DNA of 64,000 bases from contig NZ_CP007202.1 in assembly GCF_000941055.1 (NCBI RefSeq), forward strand, positions 120,001 to 184,000, written 5' to 3'. The stretch comes from Siansivirga zeaxanthinifaciens CC-SAMT-1 (lineage in GTDB: Bacteria; Bacteroidota; Bacteroidia; Flavobacteriales; Flavobacteriaceae). Positions 28,996 to 37,444 of the stretch are shown piece after piece; within the stretch, counting starts at the first letter, position 1; each line of letters opens with the position of its first letter. The position numbers and the translations under genes are program-made. Below the pieces are notes generated by a model that saw nothing but the letters and a program-made list of their open reading frames with translations, ran no database searches and was not told the origin of the DNA.

Positions 28996-29601
28996 ATGAG
29001 AATTAACATATTAAAGTCTGATGATTTTAAAACCACCAATTGGGGCGATGGAACAACAACCGAACTTTTTATTTACCCAAAAAACTCAGAACTTAAAAAA
29101 TTAAATTTCGATTTCCGGTTAAGTAAAGCAGTTGTTTTAAAAGAAACATCTAAATTTTCAACCTTACCTGGTGTACATCGAAAACTCATGGTTTTAAATG
29201 GAAAAATAACTTTAAATCACAAAAACCACCATTCTAAAACTCTAGAAAAATTTGAAATTGATACCTTTCAAGGTGATTGGGATACTACATCAAATGGCTT
29301 GTGTTCAGATTTTAATTTAATGACTACAAAAGAAAAAGTGTCTAAACTTTATGGTTTATCGTTACCTAATAAATCAACTAGTACACATGTTATTTCTAAA
29401 AATTTAAAATGGTTTTTTATATATGTTAATGAAGGTAGCCTAACATTAAATACAAACGAAACGTCATTTGAAGCTTTTAAAGGTGATTTGTGCGCCATCA
29501 CCGATTTTAATACTACAACCAACATTACAATTAAAACTACCGAAAATAGCGAACTCGTTTTTGTTGAAATTGGTAAAAACACCCATAAAGCCGAGCTATA
29601 A
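28996..29601 (+). CDS. hutD: HutD family protein
   Basis: 201 residues of the HutD/Ves cupin family (INILKSDDFKTTNWGDGTTTELFIYP, FSTLPGVHRKLMVLNG, FQGDWDT). HutD is linked to histidine utilisation and thought to limit or sense formiminoglutamate-pathway flux; its exact biochemical role is unsettled. It begins an operon with hutG (16-bp gap) and hutF. Confidence 0.85.
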   Translation: MRINILKSDDFKTTNWGDGTTTELFIYPKNSELKKLNFDFRLSKAVVLKETSKFSTLPGVHRKLMVLNGKITLNHKNHHSKTLEKFEIDTFQGDWDTTSNGLCSDFNLMTTKEKVSKLYGLSLPNKSTSTHVISKNLKWFFIYVNEGSLTLNTNETSFEAFKGDLCAITDFNTTTNITIKTTENSELVFVEIGKNTHKAEL

Positions 29602-29617
29602 TTTTTAAATAATTTCT

Positions 29618-30424
29618 ATGGATTTATTCACTATTACAGAACCAAAAGCACCAAGAACACCTATTATTATTAGTGTTCCGCATGCTGGCACTAAATTTCC
29701 ATCGGAAATTAAAAGTCATTATAAAAAAAGGATGCGTAAACATATAGATGACACCGATTGGTTTGTGCATAAATTATATGATTTCGCCTCAGATATGGGC
29801 ATTACCATTATTAAAGCCAATTTAAGCCGTTGGGTAATAGACCTAAATCGCGATCCCGAAAGTGTCCCTTTATACAACGATGGTAGACTAATAACTACCA
29901 ATACACCTATAACCGATTTTTACGGAAACAAAATTTATAAATCGGAAGATTTAGAACCTGACGACACAGAAAAAAACAGACGTTTACAAACTTATTACTG
30001 GCCTTATTACCAAGCCATTGAAACGCTTTTAAACGAACGAAAAGAACAGTTTGAGCATGTTGTACTTTGGGATGCACATTCTATAAGACATCGTGTAAGC
30101 ACCATTCAAAAAGCACCGTTTCCAGATATGATTTTAGGAAACAATAACGAAAAAACGGCGCATCCAAAAATAATAAATACTGCTCTGGAAAGTCTGCGTT
30201 CTGGTCCCTTCGAACTAAGTCATAACAGCCCTTTTAAAGGAGGTCATATTACACGATATTTTGGTAAGCCAGACAATAACGTTCATGCTTTACAATTAGA
30301 AATGAATAAAATTATTTACATGGACGATAATGAAATCACATATAATACTGAGCGCGCCCAAATTGTAAAAACATTACTTGAAAAAACACTAAAAAACATA
30401 CAACTAACGCTAAGTTCGATTTAA
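29618..30424 (+). CDS. hutG: N-formylglutamate amidohydrolase
   Basis: 268 residues. Hydrolyses N-formylglutamate to glutamate and formate, the last step of the formyl branch of histidine degradation. Family segments: IIISVPHAGTKFPSEI, DDTDWFVHKLYDFA, LSRWVIDLNRDPESVPLY, LWDAHSIRH and FKGGHITRYFGKP, with His/Asp/Glu metal ligands. Its last base overlaps the first base of hutF (TAATG), indicating coupled translation. Confidence 0.92.
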   Translation: MDLFTITEPKAPRTPIIISVPHAGTKFPSEIKSHYKKRMRKHIDDTDWFVHKLYDFASDMGITIIKANLSRWVIDLNRDPESVPLYNDGRLITTNTPITDFYGNKIYKSEDLEPDDTEKNRRLQTYYWPYYQAIETLLNERKEQFEHVVLWDAHSIRHRVSTIQKAPFPDMILGNNNEKTAHPKIINTALESLRSGPFELSHNSPFKGGHITRYFGKPDNNVHALQLEMNKIIYMDDNEITYNTERAQIVKTLLEKTLKNIQLTLSSI

Positions 30425-31803
30425 TGAAAACATATCATTTAAAAGGTATTTTACAGCAAGATGGCTGGATAGAAAATGCCGCAGTAAGGGTAAACGACAA
30501 AGGAATTATTACAGAAATTTCTAAAGTTAATTCTAAAAATGATGCTTTTAAGGCCATTAACGGTTACGCAATTCCTGGTTTTCAAAATGCCCATTCCCAT
30601 GCGTTTCAATACGCAATGGCTGGCTTAGCAGAAAAACACAGTCATACGGGAAGCCAAGATGACTTTTGGGGGTGGCGCGAAGCTATGTACCAATTGGCCT
30701 TAGGCGTTAACCCCGACCAAATGGAAGCTATTGCTACGATGCTTTATTCTGAAATGGTTCGTCATGGTTATACTAATGTTGCCGAATTTCATTACGTACA
30801 TCACGATAAAAATGGGCAACCCTATAATAATTTAGCTGAAATGGGCAGCCGATTGGTTTCGGCAGCGAAAACAGCAGGTATTGGAATTACCTTAGTTCCT
30901 ATTTTTTACCAAAAAGGGGGTTTTGGACAAGCACCCAACGACAGGCAACGCCGTTTTATTTCGCCAACTGTTGATGCTTATTTAAAATTATGGGAAGCCA
31001 GCAAAGATGTTTGTAAATATTACGAACATGCCAATATAGGTGTTGGGATTCATTCGATGCGTGGGGTAGAAACCGAAGCTATTAAAGCGGTCGCAACATC
31101 GGGACCGCAAGATATTCCATTTCATATTCACGTTTCGGAGCAACTTAAGGAAATTGAAGACTCTATAAACTACCTTGGTAAGCGTCCTGTTGAGTGGTTG
31201 TTAGAAAACATGGATTTAAATGAAAGATTTCATTTGGTACATGCCACGCATTTAACAGACAAAGAAACTGTTGGTATTGCAAATAGTAAAGCGCATGTTG
31301 TGCTTTGCCCAAGTACCGAAGGCAATTTAGGCGATGGTTTATTTCCGTTGCACCAGTTTCAGGAAGCTGGAGGGCAATGGAGTATTGGCACCGATAGCCA
31401 TGTAGGGTTAAACCCGTTGGAGGAACTTAGAATTTTAGATTACGGACAACGTTTAATTACTCACAAACGAAAAACCTACGCTTCAGAGTCTATAAACGAC
31501 AGTGGTTTGTTTGCTATTAATATGGCAACACTAGCTGGACGAAAAGCCATGAATAATTTTAACACCGATTTCTTTAAAGTCGGCACCCCTTTTAACGCTT
31601 TAGTTATGGATGCTTCTAGTCCGTTAATTAGTACTACAAGTCTTGAAAATTTGTCATCTACCTTTGTTTACAGCAGTGATGTTTCTAATAATTTAACTAC
31701 GATATCGCATGGTAAGATTCCAGATTATTTAGATGATACCGATGCCAGAGCAAACATTATATTAAATTTTAAAAAAGCTATTAAAGCTCTTAAAAACCGA
31801 TAA
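30424..31803 (+). CDS. hutF: Formimidoylglutamate deiminase
   Basis: 459 residues, amidohydrolase superfamily. Converts N-formimino-L-glutamate to N-formyl-L-glutamate and ammonia, feeding HutG. Metal-binding NAHSHAFQYAMAG (about 57-69), FHIHVSEQ (His near 232-235), HLVHATHL and SIGTDSHVGLNP (Asp ligand) are all present. HutH, HutU and HutI are not in this window and must be encoded elsewhere if the pathway is complete. Confidence 0.92.
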   Translation: MKTYHLKGILQQDGWIENAAVRVNDKGIITEISKVNSKNDAFKAINGYAIPGFQNAHSHAFQYAMAGLAEKHSHTGSQDDFWGWREAMYQLALGVNPDQMEAIATMLYSEMVRHGYTNVAEFHYVHHDKNGQPYNNLAEMGSRLVSAAKTAGIGITLVPIFYQKGGFGQAPNDRQRRFISPTVDAYLKLWEASKDVCKYYEHANIGVGIHSMRGVETEAIKAVATSGPQDIPFHIHVSEQLKEIEDSINYLGKRPVEWLLENMDLNERFHLVHATHLTDKETVGIANSKAHVVLCPSTEGNLGDGLFPLHQFQEAGGQWSIGTDSHVGLNPLEELRILDYGQRLITHKRKTYASESINDSGLFAINMATLAGRKAMNNFNTDFFKVGTPFNALVMDASSPLISTTSLENLSSTFVYSSDVSNNLTTISHGKIPDYLDDTDARANIILNFKKAIKALKNR

Positions 31804-31829
31804 ATTAAACCTAAAAATTTTAAAAAACC

Positions 31830-32312
31830 ATGATGCTATTAAACTTTAATGAGACCCAAGACCTAAGTAACTGGAATGTTGTAAGCGATACTGTTATGGG
31901 TGGTGTTTCTAATAGCAACTTTAGTTTAAACGACACAGGTTTTGGCGTTTTTACAGGTAAAGTATCGTTGGAAAATAATGGTGGTTTTTCGATGGTGCGC
32001 TGCCATTTAGAGAGAAAAGATGTTTCTAAATTCAACACCTTTTCATTACGTATTAAAGGTGATGGTAAAACCTATCAATTTCGAGTGAAAACCGATAAAG
32101 AAGACACCCATAGTTATGTTTTAAGATTTAATACTTCGGGGGCATGGGAAACTATTGAAATTCCTTTTGATAATTTAAAACCAACCTTTCGGGGAAAAGA
32201 TTTAGATATGAACAACTACCCAGGTAATTACATAGCAGAAGTTGCTTTTTTAATTGGTAATAAAAAGGAAGAGACCTTTTGTTTAGAGATTGAAAGTGTT
32301 GAGCTCTTGTAA
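31830..32312 (+). CDS. CIA30 family protein
   Basis: 160 residues matching the CIA30 (NDUFAF1-like) jelly-roll domain: WNVVSDTVMGGVSNSNF, GFSMVRCHLE, FSLRIKGDGKTYQFRVKT and AWETIEIPFDNLKPTFRGK. Bacterial members often sit in unrelated operons and their role is unknown. The gene is 26 bp after hutF, on the same strand, so it is probably in the same transcript. Confidence 0.85.
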   Translation: MMLLNFNETQDLSNWNVVSDTVMGGVSNSNFSLNDTGFGVFTGKVSLENNGGFSMVRCHLERKDVSKFNTFSLRIKGDGKTYQFRVKTDKEDTHSYVLRFNTSGAWETIEIPFDNLKPTFRGKDLDMNNYPGNYIAEVAFLIGNKKEETFCLEIESVELL

Positions 32313-32329
32313 TGACGTTGGCTTAGTTT

Positions 32330-32500
32330 GCGTTAGGGATTGCAGTGAAAATCCTTTTTAAAGCCACTCGTAATAGCCTTTTAAAAAAGGTATAATTAGC
32401 TAAAACACAACAAACTTGAATATAGCAATGGGCTTTAAAAAGATTGTAACGTAAAGCCCGACCGCATGGCTGAAATAACATGGAAGCCGTGGGGTAACGC
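32330..32500 (+). ncRNA. Intergenic structured repeat element, copy 2
   Basis: Begins GCGTTAGGGATTGCAGTG and ends GGGGTAACGC, so GCGTTA pairs with TAACGC. GGGCTTT pairs with AAAGCCC just inside, followed by GACC, and CATGGCT and AGCCGTG also pair. It fills the gap between the convergent CIA30 and LolC/E-like genes. It shares its motif order with copy 1 and its ends with copies 3 and 4. Confidence 0.65.
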
Positions 32501-32507
32501 CCAAAAT

Positions 32508-33743
32508 CTACTCGAAACGCATGGCTTTTACCGGTGAAATTTTAGTGATAATGTAAGAGGGCACTAAAAGCATAATTAAACAGAGTACCAACGTGCCAAT
32601 ATTTAAGGCTATAATGTAGCTTAAACTAATGTAAACGGGGGCTTCGGTAACGTAATACACACTGGGATCGAGTGGGAATAATTTAAAATATTTTTGTGCA
32701 AAAAGCAGTCCCAAACCTATAATATTACCCCAGAACAAGCCAAGTAGAATGAGGTAACCGGCGTTGTACAAAAACAGTTTGCGAACGCTCCAGTTGTTAC
32801 TTCCTAAAGCTTTTAAAATTCCAATCATTTGGGTGCGCTCGAGGATTAAAACCAACAGGGCTGTTATCATGTTTATTCCTGCAACTAAAATCATGATGCC
32901 AATAATGCCGTAAATATTTTTATCGAAAATATTTATCCACTCGAAAATAGAAGCATATTTTTCGGTTATTGCTTGGGTGTTTAGCGTAGATGGCGTGTTT
33001 CTGTAAATAGCTTCGGCTGTGTTTTGAACTTGACTGAAATCGTTTATGTAAACTTCGAAGTTTCCTATTTGGTCTTCATCCCACTTATTTATTCGTTGTA
33101 TGTGTCGAATATCGCCAATAAGATATTGAGCGTCTAAATCTTGAAATCCAGAATTGTAAATACCTTTTATTTGATAGGTAATGATGTTTGGCAGCTTTTC
33201 TACATCGTCTTTTGGAAAGACCATTTGAAATTTATCGTTTACTTTAAAATGTAAACGGTTGGCCAGATATTGTGAGATTAAAACATCTTCGGTACGCTTT
33301 TTTGTAAAATCTGGTAAAGAGCCCGCCACCAGAAATTCCTGAAAATAGGTCCAGTTATAATCGGCACCAACACCTTTTAAATAAGCGCCTTCAAAATCTG
33401 TTTCTGTGCGGATTACTCCAAATTTAGCGGCCACCGCCTGTATGTGTTTGACTCCTGAAACAGATTTAAAATTTGGGTAAAATTCTTGGTTTTTAGAAAT
33501 TGGAAAAATACTTTCCTGTGAATTATTACTGTCGTAATTAGAAATAGTAATATCACCATTAAAAGCGACTACTTTATCTCTTATTTTTTGTTGTAAACCT
33601 ATACCTGTTGCAATAGCAATCATCATAACAACAATACCTATTGCAATTGCTGCGATACCAATTTTTATTATTGGTGCCGATACACTACTTTTATACGCTT
33701 TGCTACCAATAATACGTTTAGCTAAAAAAAACTCGTAATTCAA
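32508..33743 (-). CDS. FtsX-like ABC transporter permease (LolC/LolE type)
   Basis: 411 residues. An N-terminal membrane helix (PIIKIGIAAIAIGIVVMMIAIATGIGLQ, about 24-51) precedes a large MacB-like periplasmic domain. Three C-terminal helices follow (about 275-300, 325-350, 370-400), the FtsX permease pattern. The overall form is that of LolC/LolE subunits, which release lipoproteins from the inner membrane. No ATPase (LolD) lies next to it. It is divergent from the namZ-like gene, with only 8 bp between start codons. Confidence 0.85.
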   Translation of the reverse strand: MNYEFFLAKRIIGSKAYKSSVSAPIIKIGIAAIAIGIVVMMIAIATGIGLQQKIRDKVVAFNGDITISNYDSNNSQESIFPISKNQEFYPNFKSVSGVKHIQAVAAKFGVIRTETDFEGAYLKGVGADYNWTYFQEFLVAGSLPDFTKKRTEDVLISQYLANRLHFKVNDKFQMVFPKDDVEKLPNIITYQIKGIYNSGFQDLDAQYLIGDIRHIQRINKWDEDQIGNFEVYINDFSQVQNTAEAIYRNTPSTLNTQAITEKYASIFEWINIFDKNIYGIIGIMILVAGINMITALLVLILERTQMIGILKALGSNNWSVRKLFLYNAGYLILLGLFWGNIIGLGLLFAQKYFKLFPLDPSVYYVTEAPVYISLSYIIALNIGTLVLCLIMLLVPSYIITKISPVKAMRFE

Positions 33744-33751
33744 AATATACT

Positions 33752-34990
33752 ATGCAGTTTAATGTTTTCAAAAATACAGTTTTATTATTTGTTTTGGCAA
33801 TGATTTCTTGCGCAAACGCTTCTAAAAAAGAAGTTTTAATAGAAAAGAAATCGGTCGCTACCAATACCCAGCAAACAACAGCGGCTTCAATTGTTGTGGG
33901 CGCCAACCAAACCGAACGCTATTTACCGATTTTAAAAGGTAAACGTGTGGGTATTGTGGGTAATCAAACATCGGTTATTTTTAAATCTGACGAAAGTTAC
34001 ACCCATCTGGTAGATTCGCTTTTAGCTCTAAAAGTAAACATTACAAAAGTTTATGCTCCGGAACATGGTTTTAGAGGAACGGCCGATGCCGGCGAACATA
34101 TTAAAGATGGTATTGATGTTAAAACTGGAGTGCCTATTATTTCGCTTTACGGAAATAACAAAAAGCCCAAACCCGAGCAACTTAAAGATATAGACCTTAT
34201 TATTTTTGATATACAAGATGTTGGCGCGCGGTTTTACACCTATATTTCTACGTTGCATTATGTAATGGAAGCCTGTGCCGAAGCTAATATTCCTGTTTTA
34301 ATTTTAGATAGACCAAATCCCAACGGCCATTACATTGATGGCCCCATATTGGAACCTCAGTACAAAAGTTTTGTTGGTATGCACCCTATTCCTGTTGTAC
34401 ATGGCATGACTATTGGAGAGTATGCTAAAATGATTAATGGAGAACACTGGTTAAATAAGGGTATGCAATGTAAATTAGATATTATTCCCGTAAAAAACTA
34501 CAACCATAACACGCCTTATAGTTTACCTATAAAACCGAGCCCCAATTTACCAAACGACAAGGCTATTAATTTATACCCTAGTTTATGTTTTTTTGAAAGC
34601 ACCAATGTTAATGCAGGTCGTGGCACCGAAACCCAATTTCAAGTTTTTGGGAGTCCGTTTTTAAATAAAAATATTTATAAATTTAGTTACACACCAAAAC
34701 CAAATGAAGGTGCCAAACACCCTAAACATGAAGGCAAATTATGTTATGGTAAAGATTTAACACAAACCGAAAACCTGAATGGCTTAAATTTACAATGGCT
34801 TATTGAAGCTTATAATAATACCGCAGATAAAAAAACGTTCTTCACGAGTTTCTTTATAAAATTAGCTGGAACAAAAACATTATTAGAACAAATAGAATCT
34901 GGAACAAGCCAGGAAAATATTAAAAAAAGTTGGGCTCCCGGACTAAACGCCTTTAAAGAAATACGGTCTAAATACTTAATTTACAACTAA
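33752..34990 (+). CDS. namZ: DUF1343 exo-beta-N-acetylmuramidase (NamZ family) lipoprotein
   Basis: 412 residues. A lipoprotein signal peptide with lipobox MISC (C20) is followed by the DUF1343 domain: LKGKRVGIVGNQTSV, YAPEHGFRGTADAGEHI, IDLIIFDIQDVGARFYTYISTLHYVMEA, DRPNPNGHYIDGPIL and NVNAGRGTETQFQVFG. NamZ removes terminal MurNAc from peptidoglycan fragments, for recycling. It is 8 bp upstream of a serine beta-lactamase-like gene, so the two probably work on wall fragments together. The gene symbol rests on family similarity. Confidence 0.85.
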   Translation: MQFNVFKNTVLLFVLAMISCANASKKEVLIEKKSVATNTQQTTAASIVVGANQTERYLPILKGKRVGIVGNQTSVIFKSDESYTHLVDSLLALKVNITKVYAPEHGFRGTADAGEHIKDGIDVKTGVPIISLYGNNKKPKPEQLKDIDLIIFDIQDVGARFYTYISTLHYVMEACAEANIPVLILDRPNPNGHYIDGPILEPQYKSFVGMHPIPVVHGMTIGEYAKMINGEHWLNKGMQCKLDIIPVKNYNHNTPYSLPIKPSPNLPNDKAINLYPSLCFFESTNVNAGRGTETQFQVFGSPFLNKNIYKFSYTPKPNEGAKHPKHEGKLCYGKDLTQTENLNGLNLQWLIEAYNNTADKKTFFTSFFIKLAGTKTLLEQIESGTSQENIKKSWAPGLNAFKEIRSKYLIYN

Positions 34991-34998
34991 AAACACGA

Positions 34999-36120
34999 AT
35001 GAAAAAAATTATTACTTTTCTCCTGCTACTTATAGGAGGTTATGGTTTTTCGCAAAATATTGAAAATACCAGTGAAGTAAAAATTAGAAAAGCCAAACGC
35101 TTAGCTAAAAAATTTTTAAGAAAGCAACATATTCCGGGGATGGCCATTTCCATTTCCGAAAACGGTAATTTAATTTGGTCTGAAGGTTTTGGTTATTCGA
35201 GTTTTAAACCCAGAACAGAAGTTATTCCTAACAAAACCGTATTTCGAATTGCCAGCATTTCTAAAAGTATAACCGGCGTAGCTTTAGCTAAAATGGCTGA
35301 AGATAACATCATAGATTTAGACAAAAGTATTTATTATTACTTACCCGATTACCCGAAAAAAGAATACGACTTTACCGTAAGGCAATTGGCGGGCAATATT
35401 GCTGGAATTAGACATTATAAAGATAACAACGAATATGCCTTAAACGAAAAAATGACCATTAACGAAGGGCTGTCGTTATTTAAAAATGACTCGTTATTAT
35501 TTAAACCAGGCACTAAATACCATTACTCGTCTTTAGGGTTTGTTTTATTAAGCGCTATTATGCAAAAGGCTTCTAACTCATATTTTAATGATTATGTTAC
35601 AGATAACATTTTTAAGCCGTTAAAAATGTATAAATCGTCTATGGAATTTACTAACATGACCGTATCAAACCAAACCAAATTTTATAAACTATCATCGTTA
35701 AGAAGAATCCGATTAGCAAATCCGGTTTCTAATGAATATAAAGTTGCGGGCGGCGGATTTTTATCAACTTCAGAAGACATTGTTAAATTTGGAAACGAAC
35801 TTATAAACCCAAAAATACTCTCTGAAGCTGCAATGGCTCAAGTTACCACCTCGCAACGATTAAACAACGGCTACAGAACCGGTTACGGTATGGGGCTATC
35901 GGTAGAAAAATCGATAAACGAGACACCTCGACTGTATCATACAGGTGGTGGTGTGGGCGCTTCTTCTATTTTATTGGTTTACCCAGAAGAAGGCATTGTT
36001 ATTTCTGTTTTAACAAATTTAACGGGTGTAAGCATGAAAGCTTTTGGAACAGCATTAGAAGCTATATTTTTAGAACAGCCTGCAGAACAACCAGCAGAAC
36101 AACTCGTAGAACAGCCGTAA
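34999..36120 (+). CDS. Serine hydrolase, class C beta-lactamase family
   Basis: 373 residues, exported by an N-terminal signal peptide ending GFSQ (about 19). Active-site motifs of the beta-lactamase/DD-peptidase fold: S86-I-S-K89, Y176-S-S (in the YxN position, with Ser replacing Asn) and H314-T-G-G. The last 15 residues are low-complexity EQPAEQP repeats. It is co-transcribed with the muramidase gene. A DD-carboxypeptidase or esterase acting on wall peptides fits better than drug resistance, but this is inference. Confidence 0.85.
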   Translation: MKKIITFLLLLIGGYGFSQNIENTSEVKIRKAKRLAKKFLRKQHIPGMAISISENGNLIWSEGFGYSSFKPRTEVIPNKTVFRIASISKSITGVALAKMAEDNIIDLDKSIYYYLPDYPKKEYDFTVRQLAGNIAGIRHYKDNNEYALNEKMTINEGLSLFKNDSLLFKPGTKYHYSSLGFVLLSAIMQKASNSYFNDYVTDNIFKPLKMYKSSMEFTNMTVSNQTKFYKLSSLRRIRLANPVSNEYKVAGGGFLSTSEDIVKFGNELINPKILSEAAMAQVTTSQRLNNGYRTGYGMGLSVEKSINETPRLYHTGGGVGASSILLVYPEEGIVISVLTNLTGVSMKAFGTALEAIFLEQPAEQPAEQLVEQP

Positions 36121-36129
36121 AACCGAAAC

Positions 36130-36621
36130 TTATTTAATTCTTTTTTTCATAGCCTCAACAATGTTAAAGGCTGCGGGACAAATAGCTACATTTTTAATTG
36201 TTAGATTCGATATTTGCTGAAACTTTTTTCTGTCGGTATGTGGAAATTCTCGGCAGGCTTTTGGACGCACATCGTAGATAGAACAGTAATTATCGGCACC
36301 TAAAAACGTGCAAGGAACACTTTGTAGAACATAATCGTTTTCTTCATCAATACGCAAATATTGGGCTATAAATTGCTGTGGTTTTAATCGGAAAAATTTT
36401 GAAATTCTATCAATGTCTTTATCGGTAAATAAAGGGCCTGTTGTTTTGCAACAATTAGCACACTCTAAACAATCGGTGCGCTTAAATTCCTGCTCATGCA
36501 AATCTTGCATAATATAATCTAAGTCTTTAGGCGGCTTACTTTTTAACTTAGCGAAGAATTTTTTATTCTCGTTATGCTTATCTTTGGCAAACTTTGGAAG
36601 ATTATTTATAATGTCTTGCAT
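36130..36621 (-). CDS. YkgJ-type Cys-cluster protein
   Basis: 163 residues. The CxxCxxCC-type motif (DCLECANCC) and later PCTFLGADNYCSIYDVRPKACREFPH match the zinc- or iron-chelating domain of the YkgJ family. The physiological substrate is unknown. It converges on the serine hydrolase gene with a 9-bp gap and is divergent from the methyltransferase gene. Confidence 0.85.
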   Translation of the reverse strand: MQDIINNLPKFAKDKHNENKKFFAKLKSKPPKDLDYIMQDLHEQEFKRTDCLECANCCKTTGPLFTDKDIDRISKFFRLKPQQFIAQYLRIDEENDYVLQSVPCTFLGADNYCSIYDVRPKACREFPHTDRKKFQQISNLTIKNVAICPAAFNIVEAMKKRIK

Positions 36622-36675
36622 GGTGCAAAAATAATATATTTATTATAAGATTTCCTTCTAACAGGAAACGAAAAA

Positions 36676-37383
36676 ATGGCATTATTAATGAAAGACCTTT
36701 TTGGAACGGCTTTACTAGATTACCACTATGGTAATTACACCGAAGATATTATTACTTCTACAAACATTTCGGATGATGATGAACTACCACTACCCTACTT
36801 ATTTCGTGATTTTAAATCGATGCCTAAACTAGAAAAAAGGGCTTTAAAATTAGCAAAAGGATGTGTTTTAGATGTTGGATGCGGTGCCGGAAGCCATAGC
36901 TTATATTTACAGAAACAGGGGTTAAAAGTTAAAGCTATAGACATTTCTAAAGGAGCCATTGAAGTTGCTAAAAACCGTGGTGTTTTACATGCTGAAATAA
37001 AAAATATTTTAGACGAAACCGAAACCTTCGATACAATTCTACTGCTAATGAATGGTACTGGAATTTTTCAGGAACTATCACAAGTTTCAAAATATTTAAA
37101 ACATTTAAAAACGCTTTTAAATGAGGGTGGTCAAATTTTAATAGATTCTTCCGATATAAAATACATGTACGAAGATGAAGATGGTGGTTTTTGGATTGAT
37201 ACAAACGCCAATTATTATGGCGAACTCGATTATTTCCTTAGTTATAAAGGCGAAGAAGAAACGGCTATGAAATGGTTGTATTTAGATTTCAACAATTTAG
37301 AATTTGCTTGCGAGTCGGTTGGACTAAACTGCGAATTAATTGCCGAAGGCAAGCATTTCGATTACTTGGCAAGACTTAGCTAA
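36676..37383 (+). CDS. Class I SAM-dependent methyltransferase
   Basis: 235 residues. Motif I VLDVGCGAGSHSLYL (about 59-73) and motif II VKAIDISKGAIEVA are clear. The downstream DTILLLMNGTGIFQ segment is typical of a family of uncharacterised Bacteroidota methyltransferases. The start may be Met1 or Met5 (MALLMKDLFG). The substrate is unknown. Confidence 0.85.
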   Translation: MALLMKDLFGTALLDYHYGNYTEDIITSTNISDDDELPLPYLFRDFKSMPKLEKRALKLAKGCVLDVGCGAGSHSLYLQKQGLKVKAIDISKGAIEVAKNRGVLHAEIKNILDETETFDTILLLMNGTGIFQELSQVSKYLKHLKTLLNEGGQILIDSSDIKYMYEDEDGGFWIDTNANYYGELDYFLSYKGEEETAMKWLYLDFNNLEFACESVGLNCELIAEGKHFDYLARLS

Positions 37384-37391
37384 TACACAAC

Positions 37392-37425
37392 AAAAAAGCT
37401 TCTGCATAAACAGAAGCTTTTTTTA
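37392..37425. terminator. Bidirectional terminator
   Basis: AAGCTTCTG and CAGAAGCTT (37396-37419) with an A-run before and a T-run after. It separates the convergent methyltransferase gene and the outer-membrane barrel gene. Confidence 0.9.
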
Positions 37426-37444
37426 TAAAATCGAATGGACTAAA

